Assembly (NCBI RefSeq): GCF_001005825.1
Contig: NZ_LBHV01000016.1
Coordinates: 1-64,000, forward strand
Direction: 5' to 3'
DNA: 64,000 nucleotides
Origin: Rhizobium sp. LC145
Lineage (GTDB): Bacteria > Pseudomonadota > Alphaproteobacteria > Rhizobiales > Rhizobiaceae
Below are positions 50,613-58,650 of this stretch, one piece after another; within the stretch, counting starts at the first letter, position 1; every line of letters begins with the position of its first letter. The notes under the pieces were generated by a model. The model was not told the origin of the DNA and did no database searches. It saw nothing but the letters and a program-made list of their open reading frames with translations. A program made the position numbers and the translations under genes.

Positions 50613-52417
50613 ACGCTCGCCGCCGGCTCCGGCTCGGCTTCGGGTTCGTCGAGGGCGACCGTGCGCTTCGGCTTGATGAGCGGCTCGGGGCGTACGGGCC
50701 TGTTCAGCAGCATTTCCTGCCCGGCGCCGAGCCCCTGGACCGCCTGGATCTGCAGCCGCTCCTCGTCGCGCCGGCGAATATCCTCACCGATTTCATAGGC
50801 TTCGTTCTCGCTCATGCCGAGCCCTTCCAGCGTGCGGCGGCCGAAAAGGAGACCCGATTCCAGCGTCTCGCGCAGTTCGTATTCGACATTGCGGTCGCGT
50901 AGCGAAAGCGAGTGAATGCGGTCGTAGGAGCGGATGAAGAGCCGGACATCGGGGAATTCCGAGCGGATGAGATCGACGATTTGGTCGGTGGTCTCCCGTT
51001 TTTGGGTGCAGACCGCCACGATCTTCGCCCGTTCGATGCCGGAGGCGATCAGGACATCCCGTCGCGTCCCGTCACCGAAATAGATGCGGAAGCCGAAACT
51101 CGCCGCCTGACGGATGCGGTCGGCCGAATCGTCGATGACGGTCACCTCGCTGCCGCCGGCAAGCAGAATCTGCGCGGCGATCTGGCCGAAACGCGAGAAG
51201 CCGATCATCAGCACGTCGGCGCCTGCGCCGTCGAAATCCTCTTCCAGCTCCTCGCGGTTCTCGCCAGAGAGAAGGCGTCGGGAAAGTGCAGCCCCGAGCG
51301 GCGTCAGCGCCATGGAAAGCGTGACGCTGGCGATCAGCAGGGAGGCGGTTGCGGAGGAGAACAGGCCGGCGGCGGTCGCCGTGGTGAACAGCACGAAGCC
51401 GAATTCGCCGCCCTGCGGCAGCAGGAAGGCGATGCGGATGGCATCGTTGTGCGGCGAGCCCCACAGTCGGCTGAGCGCATAGACGACGGCCGCCTTGACG
51501 ATCATGAATGCCGGGACGGCCGGCAGAATGAAGAAGAGGTTGTCGAGAATGACCTCAAGTTCCAGCGAAAGGCCGACCGCCATGAAGAAGAGCGCCAGCA
51601 AAAGGCCGCGGAACGGCTCGATATCCGCCTCCAGCTCGTGCCGGTAGGAGGATTCGGCCAGCATCACGCCGGAAAGGAACGCGCCCATCGCCATGGAAAG
51701 CCCGACCGCCTGCATGGCCGCGGCCGATCCGAGCACCACGAGCAGGGCCGCGGCGATCATGACCTCGCGCGCGCCGGTGCGGGCGATGATCTGGAACATC
51801 GGCGTCAGTATGTAGCGGCCGGCGAAGACCATGGCGCCGACGGCCGCCACGGCGATCGTGAAATCCTTGAGCGGCGAGGCAGCCGCTCCCTCCGAACCGG
51901 GGGTGAGGATGGTGATCAGCGCCAGCAGCGGCACGATGGCGAGGTCCTGGAAAAGCAGCACGGAAAAGGCGCGCTGCCCGTAGCGGCTGTTCATCTCCCC
52001 ATCGTCGTTGAGGATCTGCAGCGCAAACGCTGTGGAGGAAAGCGCCAGGCCGAAGCCGATGATGAGGCTGCCGCGCCAATCCGCAAGGTTTAAGAAATAG
52101 CCGAGAGCGCTGAGCGCAACCCCGGTGATCACGACCTGCGCCGGTCCGAGCCCGAAGACGTCGCCGCGCATCTGCCAGAGCCGCGAGGGCTTCAGTTCCA
52201 GCCCGATGATGAAGAGCAGGAAGACGACGCCGAACTCGGCGAAATGCAGCACTTCCTCGGCTTCCGTGATCTGCTGCATGATCGGCCCGATGATGACGCC
52301 GGTGGCGAGATAGCCAAGCACGGTGCCGAGCCCCAGCTTTCGGAAAATCGGCGCGGCCACAACCGCTCCCGCAAGCAGGAGGAGCATTTGCGAAAACAGA
52401 GAGCCGGGCGCGGTCAT
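50609..52417 (-). CDS. KefB/KefC-type cation:proton antiporter (CPA2) with TrkA-N domain
   Basis: A 602-residue transporter with about 12 helices of the Na+/H+ exchanger fold (GLGTVLGYLATGVIIGP, FLLFIIGLELKPSRLW, GFGLALSSTAFALQIL, LSMAMGAFLSGVMLAESSYR). Residues about 400-520 form a RCK/TrkA-N nucleotide-binding domain (VLMIGFSRFGQIAAQILL, then VTVIDDSADRI). Kef systems release potassium during electrophile stress and are gated by glutathione adducts. It is oriented so that its stop overlaps the TetR stop. The flavoprotein beyond could be the KefF-like partner. Confidence 0.9.
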   Translation of the reverse strand: MTAPGSLFSQMLLLLAGAVVAAPIFRKLGLGTVLGYLATGVIIGPIMQQITEAEEVLHFAEFGVVFLLFIIGLELKPSRLWQMRGDVFGLGPAQVVITGVALSALGYFLNLADWRGSLIIGFGLALSSTAFALQILNDDGEMNSRYGQRAFSVLLFQDLAIVPLLALITILTPGSEGAAASPLKDFTIAVAAVGAMVFAGRYILTPMFQIIARTGAREVMIAAALLVVLGSAAAMQAVGLSMAMGAFLSGVMLAESSYRHELEADIEPFRGLLLALFFMAVGLSLELEVILDNLFFILPAVPAFMIVKAAVVYALSRLWGSPHNDAIRIAFLLPQGGEFGFVLFTTATAAGLFSSATASLLIASVTLSMALTPLGAALSRRLLSGENREELEEDFDGAGADVLMIGFSRFGQIAAQILLAGGSEVTVIDDSADRIRQAASFGFRIYFGDGTRRDVLIASGIERAKIVAVCTQKRETTDQIVDLIRSEFPDVRLFIRSYDRIHSLSLRDRNVEYELRETLESGLLFGRRTLEGLGMSENEAYEIGEDIRRRDEERLQIQAVQGLGAGQEMLLNRPVRPEPLIKPKRTVALDEPEAEPEPAASV

Positions 52418-52530
52418 GCGGGGTTACTTTCGAGATCGTGGGATGGCGTGCGGCTCCGAGAGAATCGGAACGCCGCCCTTGATGCTTCTTGTAGTGCACA
52501 ATAAATGGAGCGTGAATGAAAGGCACAATC

Positions 52531-53877
52531 ATGACCTCCGAAATCGATTCCGCCTCCCTGCTTTCCCGCGCCGGTGAACTCATAGATCTTGCCAGGGCCG
52601 CCGGCGCCGATCAGGCGGATGCGGTCGTGGTGCGCTCGCGCTCGCGCTCGGTCTCCGTGCGGCTCGGCAAGGTGGAGGGCACGGAAGCATCCGAGAGCGA
52701 CGACTTCGCGCTGAGGGTCTTCGTCGGCGGGAAGGTTGCGAGCGTTTCCGCCAATCCCGGTTTCGACATGAAGACGCTGGCCGAGCGCGCGGTGGCCATG
52801 GCCAGAGTTTCGCCGGAAGACCCATTCGCCTGCCTGGCGGACGAGAAGGACCTGGCCCGCACCTATCCCGATCTCGACCTTTTCGACGGCACGGAGGTTC
52901 CGACCGATGCCCTGCGGCAGGCCGCGCTCGAGGCCGAACAGGCGGCGCGCGACGTGCCGGGGGTGACGAATTCTTCCGGCGCCGGCGCTTCCGCCGGCAT
53001 GGGTGGCATGGTCCTCGTCACCTCGCACGGTTTTTCCGGCAGCTACATGGCGACCCGTTTCAGCCGTTCCGTCAGCGTCATTGCCGGCGAGGGCACGAAG
53101 ATGGAGCGGGATTACGATTTCGATAGCCGCCTTTATGCGGCGGAGTTGGACGATCCGAAGGAGATCGGCCGCCGCGCCGGCGATCGCGCCGTCAAGCGGC
53201 TCAACCCGCGCCAGGTGAACACCGGTAGCAATGTCACCGTCGTCTTCGATCCTCGCGTCGCCCGTGGGTTGGTCGGCCATATCGCCGGGGCTATCAATGG
53301 CGCCGCCGTCGCCCGCAAGACGAGCTTCCTGCGCGACAGGATGGGCCAGCAGATATTGAAGGCGGGGCTCAATATCACCGATGACCCGCTGGTCGTGCGC
53401 GGCGCGTCCTCCCGGCCTTTCGATGGTGAAGGCGTTTCGGGCAAGCGCATGGCGATGATCGAGGACGGCGTCCTCAAGCACTGGTTCCTTTCCACCTCGA
53501 CCGGCCGCGAACTTGGGCTGCCCACCAACGGGCGCGGGGTGCGCGGCGGCAGCAGCGTTACGCCTGCCTCCACCAATCTGGCGCTGGAGCCCGGCGATAT
53601 CGGCCCGGAAGACCTGATCCGCTCGGTCGGGACGGGCTTCTACGTGACCGAACTGATCGGCCAGGGCGTCAACATGATCACCGGCGAATACAGCCGCGGC
53701 GCCACCGGTTTCTGGATCGAGAACGGCGAGCTCGCCTATCCGGTATCGGGGGTCACCATCGCCTCCAATCTCAAGGACATGTTCATGCGCATCACGCCGG
53801 CCGATGATATCGACCGGAAGTTCGGCGTCGCCTCTCCGACGCTTGCGATCGAGGGCATGACGCTGGCTGGCCGCTGA
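52531..53877 (+). CDS. pmbA: TldD/PmbA family metalloprotease subunit PmbA
   Basis: PmbA (TldE) works with TldD to trim peptides such as antitoxins or modified precursors. The 448-residue protein has the family blocks VSVRLGKVEGTEASESDDFA, RVFVGGKVASVSANPG, NVTVVFDPRVARGLVGHIAG and VTPASTNLALEPGDI, ending FGVASPTLAIEGMTLAGR. ATG 52531 is chosen because homologues begin here; ATG 52516 with GGAG five bases upstream is a real alternative. TldD itself is not in the window. The stop shares one base with the next gene (TGATG). Confidence 0.9.
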   Translation: MTSEIDSASLLSRAGELIDLARAAGADQADAVVVRSRSRSVSVRLGKVEGTEASESDDFALRVFVGGKVASVSANPGFDMKTLAERAVAMARVSPEDPFACLADEKDLARTYPDLDLFDGTEVPTDALRQAALEAEQAARDVPGVTNSSGAGASAGMGGMVLVTSHGFSGSYMATRFSRSVSVIAGEGTKMERDYDFDSRLYAAELDDPKEIGRRAGDRAVKRLNPRQVNTGSNVTVVFDPRVARGLVGHIAGAINGAAVARKTSFLRDRMGQQILKAGLNITDDPLVVRGASSRPFDGEGVSGKRMAMIEDGVLKHWFLSTSTGRELGLPTNGRGVRGGSSVTPASTNLALEPGDIGPEDLIRSVGTGFYVTELIGQGVNMITGEYSRGATGFWIENGELAYPVSGVTIASNLKDMFMRITPADDIDRKFGVASPTLAIEGMTLAGR

Positions 53878-54671
53878 TGGACGTTGTGAAAGAGAACTGG
53901 CAGGACGATCTCGAGCTGATCTGCGATGCGGCCCGGCAGGCGGGCGAGATTGCGTTCGGTTTTTTCGGCCAGTCTCCGGAAGTCTGGTGGAAGAACGAAG
54001 GCCGCTCGCCGGTCAGCGCCGCCGATTTCGCCGCCAACGACCGCCTCCAGAGCGTGCTTCTGAAGGCTCGGCCGAACTACGGCTGGCTTTCGGAAGAGAC
54101 CGATGACGATGCCGCCAGGCTTTCCTGCGAAACGCTGTTCGTGATCGACCCGATCGACGGAACCCGCGCCTTCATCAACGGCGAGAAGACCTGGTGCGTT
54201 TCCGTGGCTGTCGTCCACAAGGGCCGGCCGGTGGCGGGCGTCCTGGTCGCTCCGGCGCTGGAGGAGGAGTTTTCAGCCCTCAAGAACGGGCCGGCGCTGA
54301 AGAACGGCGAACCCATCGCCGTTTCCGAGCCGAGGAGCGGGGAACCGCTTTCGATCGCCGCCGCCGAAGAGATGGTGAAGAAGCTGGAAGGGGACGTTCG
54401 CCAGCAGATTCACCGTATCCGCCACGTGCCCTCGCTTGCCTATCGCCTGGCCATGGTGGCGGAAGGCCGGATCGACGGTACGATCGTGCGCCGCAACTCT
54501 CATGACTGGGACCTCGTCGCAGCCGACCTGATCCTGGAGAGAGCGGGCGGCCGCCTGGTCGATCTCGACGGCCGGCCGCTCGTCTATAATCGTGAGGGCG
54601 TCACCCACGGCATGCTTTGCGCCGGCGCCGAACATGCGCTCGACCGCCTGATGCGGCATCTCGTGCCGTGA
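53877..54671 (+). CDS. Inositol-monophosphatase-like phosphatase, CysQ-like
   Basis: A 264-residue FIG-superfamily phosphatase. Motif A is EETDDD (Mg site), motif B is FVIDPIDGTRAFINGEKTWC, and the late motif is RRNSHDWDLVAADLILERAG. Rhizobial members are annotated as 3'(2'),5'-bisphosphate nucleotidase (CysQ) or inositol-1-phosphatase; I cannot separate the two. It is coupled to pmbA by a one-base overlap. Confidence 0.85.
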   Translation: MDVVKENWQDDLELICDAARQAGEIAFGFFGQSPEVWWKNEGRSPVSAADFAANDRLQSVLLKARPNYGWLSEETDDDAARLSCETLFVIDPIDGTRAFINGEKTWCVSVAVVHKGRPVAGVLVAPALEEEFSALKNGPALKNGEPIAVSEPRSGEPLSIAAAEEMVKKLEGDVRQQIHRIRHVPSLAYRLAMVAEGRIDGTIVRRNSHDWDLVAADLILERAGGRLVDLDGRPLVYNREGVTHGMLCAGAEHALDRLMRHLVP

Positions 54672-54786
54672 ACGGCTCCGGAAGTCGTCATTGCGGCGCC
54701 GTGCTCACGCGTTCTTTTGGTTGACCTTTCCGGAGGAATGCCGCAGAGGAGGGCTCGGGGGGACTGTTAATGGACGGTAACGGAAA

Positions 54787-55029
54787 ATGACGGAAACGAG
54801 CGAGAAAAAGCAACTTCTGCATCTGGTTTTCGGTGGCGAGCTGGAGAGCCTCGAAGGCGTTCAGTTCAAGGATCTGTCCGGTCTCGATATCGTCGGGATC
54901 TACCCGGATTACGCCAGCGCCCTTGTGGCATGGCGCGCCAAGGCGCAACAGACCGTCGACAACGCGCACATGCGTTACTTCATCGTTCACATGCATCGCC
55001 TGCTCGATCCGGAAACGAAATCGGCCTGA
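54787..55029 (+). CDS. DUF4170 protein
   Basis: An 80-residue cytoplasmic protein matching DUF4170: LLHLVFGGELESLEGVQFKD, LDIVGIYPDYASALVAWRAK, and TVDNAHMRYFIVHMHRLLDP. It is usually found between the inositol-phosphatase-like gene and waaA in rhizobia, as here. Function unknown. A weak ribosome site (ACGG) precedes ATG 54787. Confidence 0.88.
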   Translation: MTETSEKKQLLHLVFGGELESLEGVQFKDLSGLDIVGIYPDYASALVAWRAKAQQTVDNAHMRYFIVHMHRLLDPETKSA

Positions 55030-55197
55030 CGAAAGATCTGTTCCGAACAAGTTTGTCTAAGCGGTGGATAAACCTCCAGCCGGTGCCGGAGACCCTTTTT
55101 TGACGCATTTGTAAAAGAGAAGAAACTCGTTTAGGACTATTTAATCAGAGGGTTTATCACATTGGGCGGCGGCGGCCGAATACTGGAGGCGGGCGCG

Positions 55198-56517
55198 GTG
55201 AGCAGGGGTTTGGCGCGTGTCGCTCTAGCCGGATACCGGATTGCCGGTATCGCTGCCTATCCGTTTGCCGGACCCTATCTCACCTATCGCGCCCTCAAGG
55301 GCAAGGAAGACCGCTCCCGCAAGCTGGAGCGTCTTGGCTATGCCAGCCTGCCGCGTCCGCGCGGGCCCCTCGCCTGGGTGCATGCGGCAAGCGTCGGCGA
55401 GACGATGGCGGTCATTCCGCTGATCCGCGAACTGCGTCGGCGCGAGATCCACGTCCTCCTGACCACCGGAACGGTTACCTCGACGGGACTCGTGAATTCC
55501 CGGCTTTCCGGCGAGGTCATCCACCAGTATGTGCCGCTCGACCTGAAGTTTCCGGTCACACGCTTCCTGCGCTATTGGCAGCCGGATATCTGCATCACGG
55601 CTGAATCGGAAATCTGGCCGATGACGATGGACGAGTTGGCGCGGCGTCACATTCCCCAGATTCGCGTCAATGCCCGCATGTCTGACCGATCCTTCGAGCG
55701 TTGGCGCAATAACGGAAAGATCGCCGAGACGCTGTTCGAGAAGATGGCACTGGTGGTTGCCCAATCCGATCTCGATGCCGAGCACTATCGCGATCTCGGC
55801 GCATGGCCGGTGATCGTTTCCGGAAACCTGAAGAGCGATACCGATCCGCCGCCCTGCGACGAAGCGCTTCTGGAGCGCTACCGGGGAGAAATCGGCAGCC
55901 GCAGGACCTGGGCCGCGATCTCCACCTTCGAGGGAGAGGAAAAGGCGGCCGCCACGATCCACCGGGCGCTGAAATCGAAGAACGGCCAGCTCACCATCAT
56001 CGTGCCCCGGCATCCGGAGCGTTGCGACGAGATCGAGACCATGCTGCAGGCGCAGGGGCTCTGGGTCGCCCGCCGGTCCCGCAACGACAAGATTACGGAA
56101 GAGACCGACGTATTCCTCGGCGATACGATCGGTGAAATGGGTCTCTACCTGCGCCTGACCGAGGTCGCCTTCGTCGGCAAATCGTTGACCGGGGAGGGCG
56201 GGCAGAACCCGCTGGAGCCCGCCATGCTCGGCTGCGCCGTGCTTTCCGGCAGCCATGTCCAGAATTTCCGCGATGCTTACCAGCATCTGATCCGCAAGGG
56301 CGGCGCCCGCATGGTGCGCGATGTCGAGATGCTGGCCAAGGCAGTGCACTATCTTCTCTCCAACGATCTCGCCCGTCGCAAGATGGTCGATGCCGGGCAG
56401 GAGGCGATGGAGGAGATGCGCGGCGCCCTTTCCGCCACCGTCAAGGCGCTGGAGCCCTATATCAACCCGCTGACGGTGACGGCGCGCCTGCAGCCGAGAA
56501 GTGCAGCCGCTCAATGA
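55198..56517 (+). CDS. waaA: 3-deoxy-D-manno-octulosonic acid transferase
   Basis: WaaA (KdtA) transfers Kdo from CMP-Kdo to lipid A precursor at the inner membrane, the first step of the LPS core. The 439-residue GT30 enzyme has an N-terminal membrane-anchor helix (ARVALAGYRIAGIAAYPFAG) and conserved blocks PLAWVHAASVGE, TAESEIWPMTMDEL, and SLTGEGGQNPLEPAMLG. GTG 55198 is chosen because GGAGG (55185-55189) lies eight bases before it; the frame continues to TTG 55162 with no such site. The next gene starts inside its stop (ATGA). Confidence 0.93.
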   Translation: MSRGLARVALAGYRIAGIAAYPFAGPYLTYRALKGKEDRSRKLERLGYASLPRPRGPLAWVHAASVGETMAVIPLIRELRRREIHVLLTTGTVTSTGLVNSRLSGEVIHQYVPLDLKFPVTRFLRYWQPDICITAESEIWPMTMDELARRHIPQIRVNARMSDRSFERWRNNGKIAETLFEKMALVVAQSDLDAEHYRDLGAWPVIVSGNLKSDTDPPPCDEALLERYRGEIGSRRTWAAISTFEGEEKAAATIHRALKSKNGQLTIIVPRHPERCDEIETMLQAQGLWVARRSRNDKITEETDVFLGDTIGEMGLYLRLTEVAFVGKSLTGEGGQNPLEPAMLGCAVLSGSHVQNFRDAYQHLIRKGGARMVRDVEMLAKAVHYLLSNDLARRKMVDAGQEAMEEMRGALSATVKALEPYINPLTVTARLQPRSAAAQ

Positions 56518-57242
56518 AGCCGGTAGACCTGTCCGGGATTGCGGGCATCCTCTTCGACAAGGACGGCACCTTGCTTCGCTACGACGAAAGCTGGGGACCG
56601 GTGAACCGCGAGGCGGCCCGCATTGCCGCGGCCGGAAACGCGGAAATCGAGCCGCAGCTTCTCTTCCTCGCCGGCATGGACCCGGTTTCGGGCCATACCA
56701 GGGCCGACAGCCTGCTTGCCGCGGGCAATGCCGCCGAGATCGCCGCCGGTTTTGTGGCCGCCGGCTCTCCGCTTGATGTCGGGGAGCTGACGCGCGAGCT
56801 CGACGCGCTCTTTCTGCGGGCTGCGGAATTCTCCGTGCCGGTGACCGACCTTGCCGGTTTTTTCGCCCGGTTGAAGGCGCGCGGCCTGAAGCTCGGCGTC
56901 GCCTCCAGCGATAACGAGCGCTCGATCCTGGAGACGGCCCGCCGCTTCGGCTTCGCCGAGCATGTGGATTTCGTCGCGGGCTATGATAGCGGGTTCGGCG
57001 TCAAGCCGGAGCCCGGCATGCTGCTCGGTTTCTGCGCCGCGACGGGGCTCGATCCGTCAAAGGTGGCCATGGTCGGCGACAACAATCATGACATGCACAT
57101 GGGCGAAAAGGCCGGCGCGGGCGTGAGGGTGGCGGTGCTCACCGGCACCGGATCGCGCGAGACGCTCGAGGCCGCGGCCGACCTCTGCCTGGAGGACATC
57201 ACCGTTCTCGAAACGCTGTTGCCGGAACGGCCCTTCGCCTGA
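56514..57242 (+). CDS. HAD hydrolase, phosphoglycolate-phosphatase-like
   Basis: A 242-residue subfamily I HAD enzyme: motif I ILFDKDGTLLRYDESWG, motif II LGVASSDNERSILE, Lys in GFGVKPEPGMLLGF and motif IV MVGDNNHDMHMGEKAGAG. The four-helix cap lies between motifs I and II. Its position between waaA and lpxK suggests a link with LPS precursor phosphate chemistry, though Gph-type activity is equally possible. ATG 56514 overlaps the waaA stop by four bases. Confidence 0.85.
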   Translation: MKPVDLSGIAGILFDKDGTLLRYDESWGPVNREAARIAAAGNAEIEPQLLFLAGMDPVSGHTRADSLLAAGNAAEIAAGFVAAGSPLDVGELTRELDALFLRAAEFSVPVTDLAGFFARLKARGLKLGVASSDNERSILETARRFGFAEHVDFVAGYDSGFGVKPEPGMLLGFCAATGLDPSKVAMVGDNNHDMHMGEKAGAGVRVAVLTGTGSRETLEAAADLCLEDITVLETLLPERPFA

Positions 57243-57319
57243 CCGGTTGCGGCGGACTTGCCTTTCGGGCAAAAAGCCGTCTTGGCACCGCTTCATTCCG
57301 GTGCTGTCGGAGAGTTTGT

Positions 57320-58354
57320 ATGGTTTCGGAAGCGCCGCCATTCTGGTGGAACAAAGCCGATTGGCGTGCCTGGGGGCTCTCTCCCTTCTCCTATCTCTAT
57401 GGGGTTATCGCCGGTCGCCGCATGGCGAAGGCGAGCCGCGCCGGCGTGATGGTGCCCGTCATCTGTGTCGGCAATTTCACTGTCGGCGGCGCCGGCAAGA
57501 CCCCGACGGCGATCGCGCTTGCCCGCGCAGCGGTGGAAAAGGGGTTGAAGCCCGGTTTCCTCACCCGCGGTTATGGCGGCTCGCTCGACGGGACGACCAT
57601 TGTGGAGGCCGGGCATCATCGCGCCGAAGAGGTGGGAGACGAGGCCCTGTTGCTGGCCCGCGAGGCGTTGACCGTCATTTCCCGCCGGCGGGTGGAAGGG
57701 GCGCACAAGCTCGTGGCCGAAGGCGTCGATCTCATCATCATGGACGATGGTTTCCAGAGCGCCAGGCTCGTGCTCGATTTCGCGCTGGTGGTCATCGATA
57801 CGGTTCGCGGCGTCGGCAACGGGCATCTTGTTCCGGGCGGGCCGGTGCGCGCGCCGATCCCCGAGCAGATGCGCCAGCTTTCCGCCCTGCTGAAGGTCGG
57901 CTCGGGAAATGCGGCGGATGCGTTGGTGCGTCAGGCTTCCCGCGCCGGCAAGCCTATCTATGTAGCTTCGTTGAAGCCGCGAGGCGACAATGCGCTCGAA
58001 GGGCGCCCGGTTCTCGCCTTCGCGGGTATTGCCGATCCCGAGAAATTCTATCGCACGGTGGAGTCGCTCGGCGGCCAAATCGCGGCGCGCCGTTCCTTTC
58101 CGGATCACCACTATTTCAGCGAGGACGAGATCAGCGACCTCATCGCCGATGCGGAGAAGGAAAACCTTCTTCTGGTGACGACGGCCAAGGATGCGGTGCG
58201 GCTTGCCGGCCATCATGGGCCGGCGGAGGAGCTGGCGAAAAGAGCGCATGTGGTCGAAGTCGAGATGACCTTCGACGATCCGCAGGCGCCCGGCAAGATC
58301 ATCGATGCGGCGATCGCCAATTGCCGCGAACGGCGGTTGAGGGAAAAGCTTTAG
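57320..58354 (+). CDS. lpxK: Tetraacyldisaccharide 4'-kinase
   Basis: LpxK phosphorylates the 4' position of the lipid A disaccharide. The 344-residue protein has an N-terminal amphipathic/membrane segment (LSPFSYLYGVIAGRRMAKAS) and the P-loop VGNFTVGGAGKTPTAIALA. DLIIMDDGFQ (Walker B-like), LTRGYGG and SFPDHHYFSEDEI complete the family pattern. ATG 57320 has CGGAGAG upstream. The stop overlaps the stop of the convergent DUF2093 gene. Confidence 0.95.
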   Translation: MVSEAPPFWWNKADWRAWGLSPFSYLYGVIAGRRMAKASRAGVMVPVICVGNFTVGGAGKTPTAIALARAAVEKGLKPGFLTRGYGGSLDGTTIVEAGHHRAEEVGDEALLLAREALTVISRRRVEGAHKLVAEGVDLIIMDDGFQSARLVLDFALVVIDTVRGVGNGHLVPGGPVRAPIPEQMRQLSALLKVGSGNAADALVRQASRAGKPIYVASLKPRGDNALEGRPVLAFAGIADPEKFYRTVESLGGQIAARRSFPDHHYFSEDEISDLIADAEKENLLLVTTAKDAVRLAGHHGPAEELAKRAHVVEVEMTFDDPQAPGKIIDAAIANCRERRLREKL

Positions 58355-58584
58355 TTGCGGCTCTGGTTCGGCAAGGCGCCGGCGCGCTTTTCGGCCTCGA
58401 AGGAGGCAGCCGCGTCGACATAGGCTTCCTGCCGGGCGACGCTCCAGTAGCGCAGTTCGTCCAGAGGAATATGATTGCCCGTCATGGCGCATACGACATA
58501 GGAGCCGGCCGTCAGAATCTGGTAGTCGCCGTCGAGATACCGGATTCTTGCTTCGCGGTGTCCGCTTCCCTCGAAACGGTTCAT
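58351..58584 (-). CDS. DUF2093 protein
   Basis: A 77-residue protein with the DUF2093 pattern: REARIRYLDGDYQILTAGSY, VCAMTGNHIPLDELRYWSVA, RQEAYVDAAASFEA. It is common next to lpxK in rhizobia. Function unknown. ATG 58584 (MNRFEGSG) has GGAG about ten bases upstream; eight codons of upstream in-frame sequence are unlikely to be used. Convergent with lpxK by overlapping stops. Confidence 0.88.
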   Translation of the reverse strand: MNRFEGSGHREARIRYLDGDYQILTAGSYVVCAMTGNHIPLDELRYWSVARQEAYVDAAASFEAEKRAGALPNQSRN

Positions 58585-58650
58585 CTGTCGTCTCCTGCGG
58601 AAAAACATGGGGATCGTCTACCCCGATATACTTCCGATTGAAAGAGGTTT

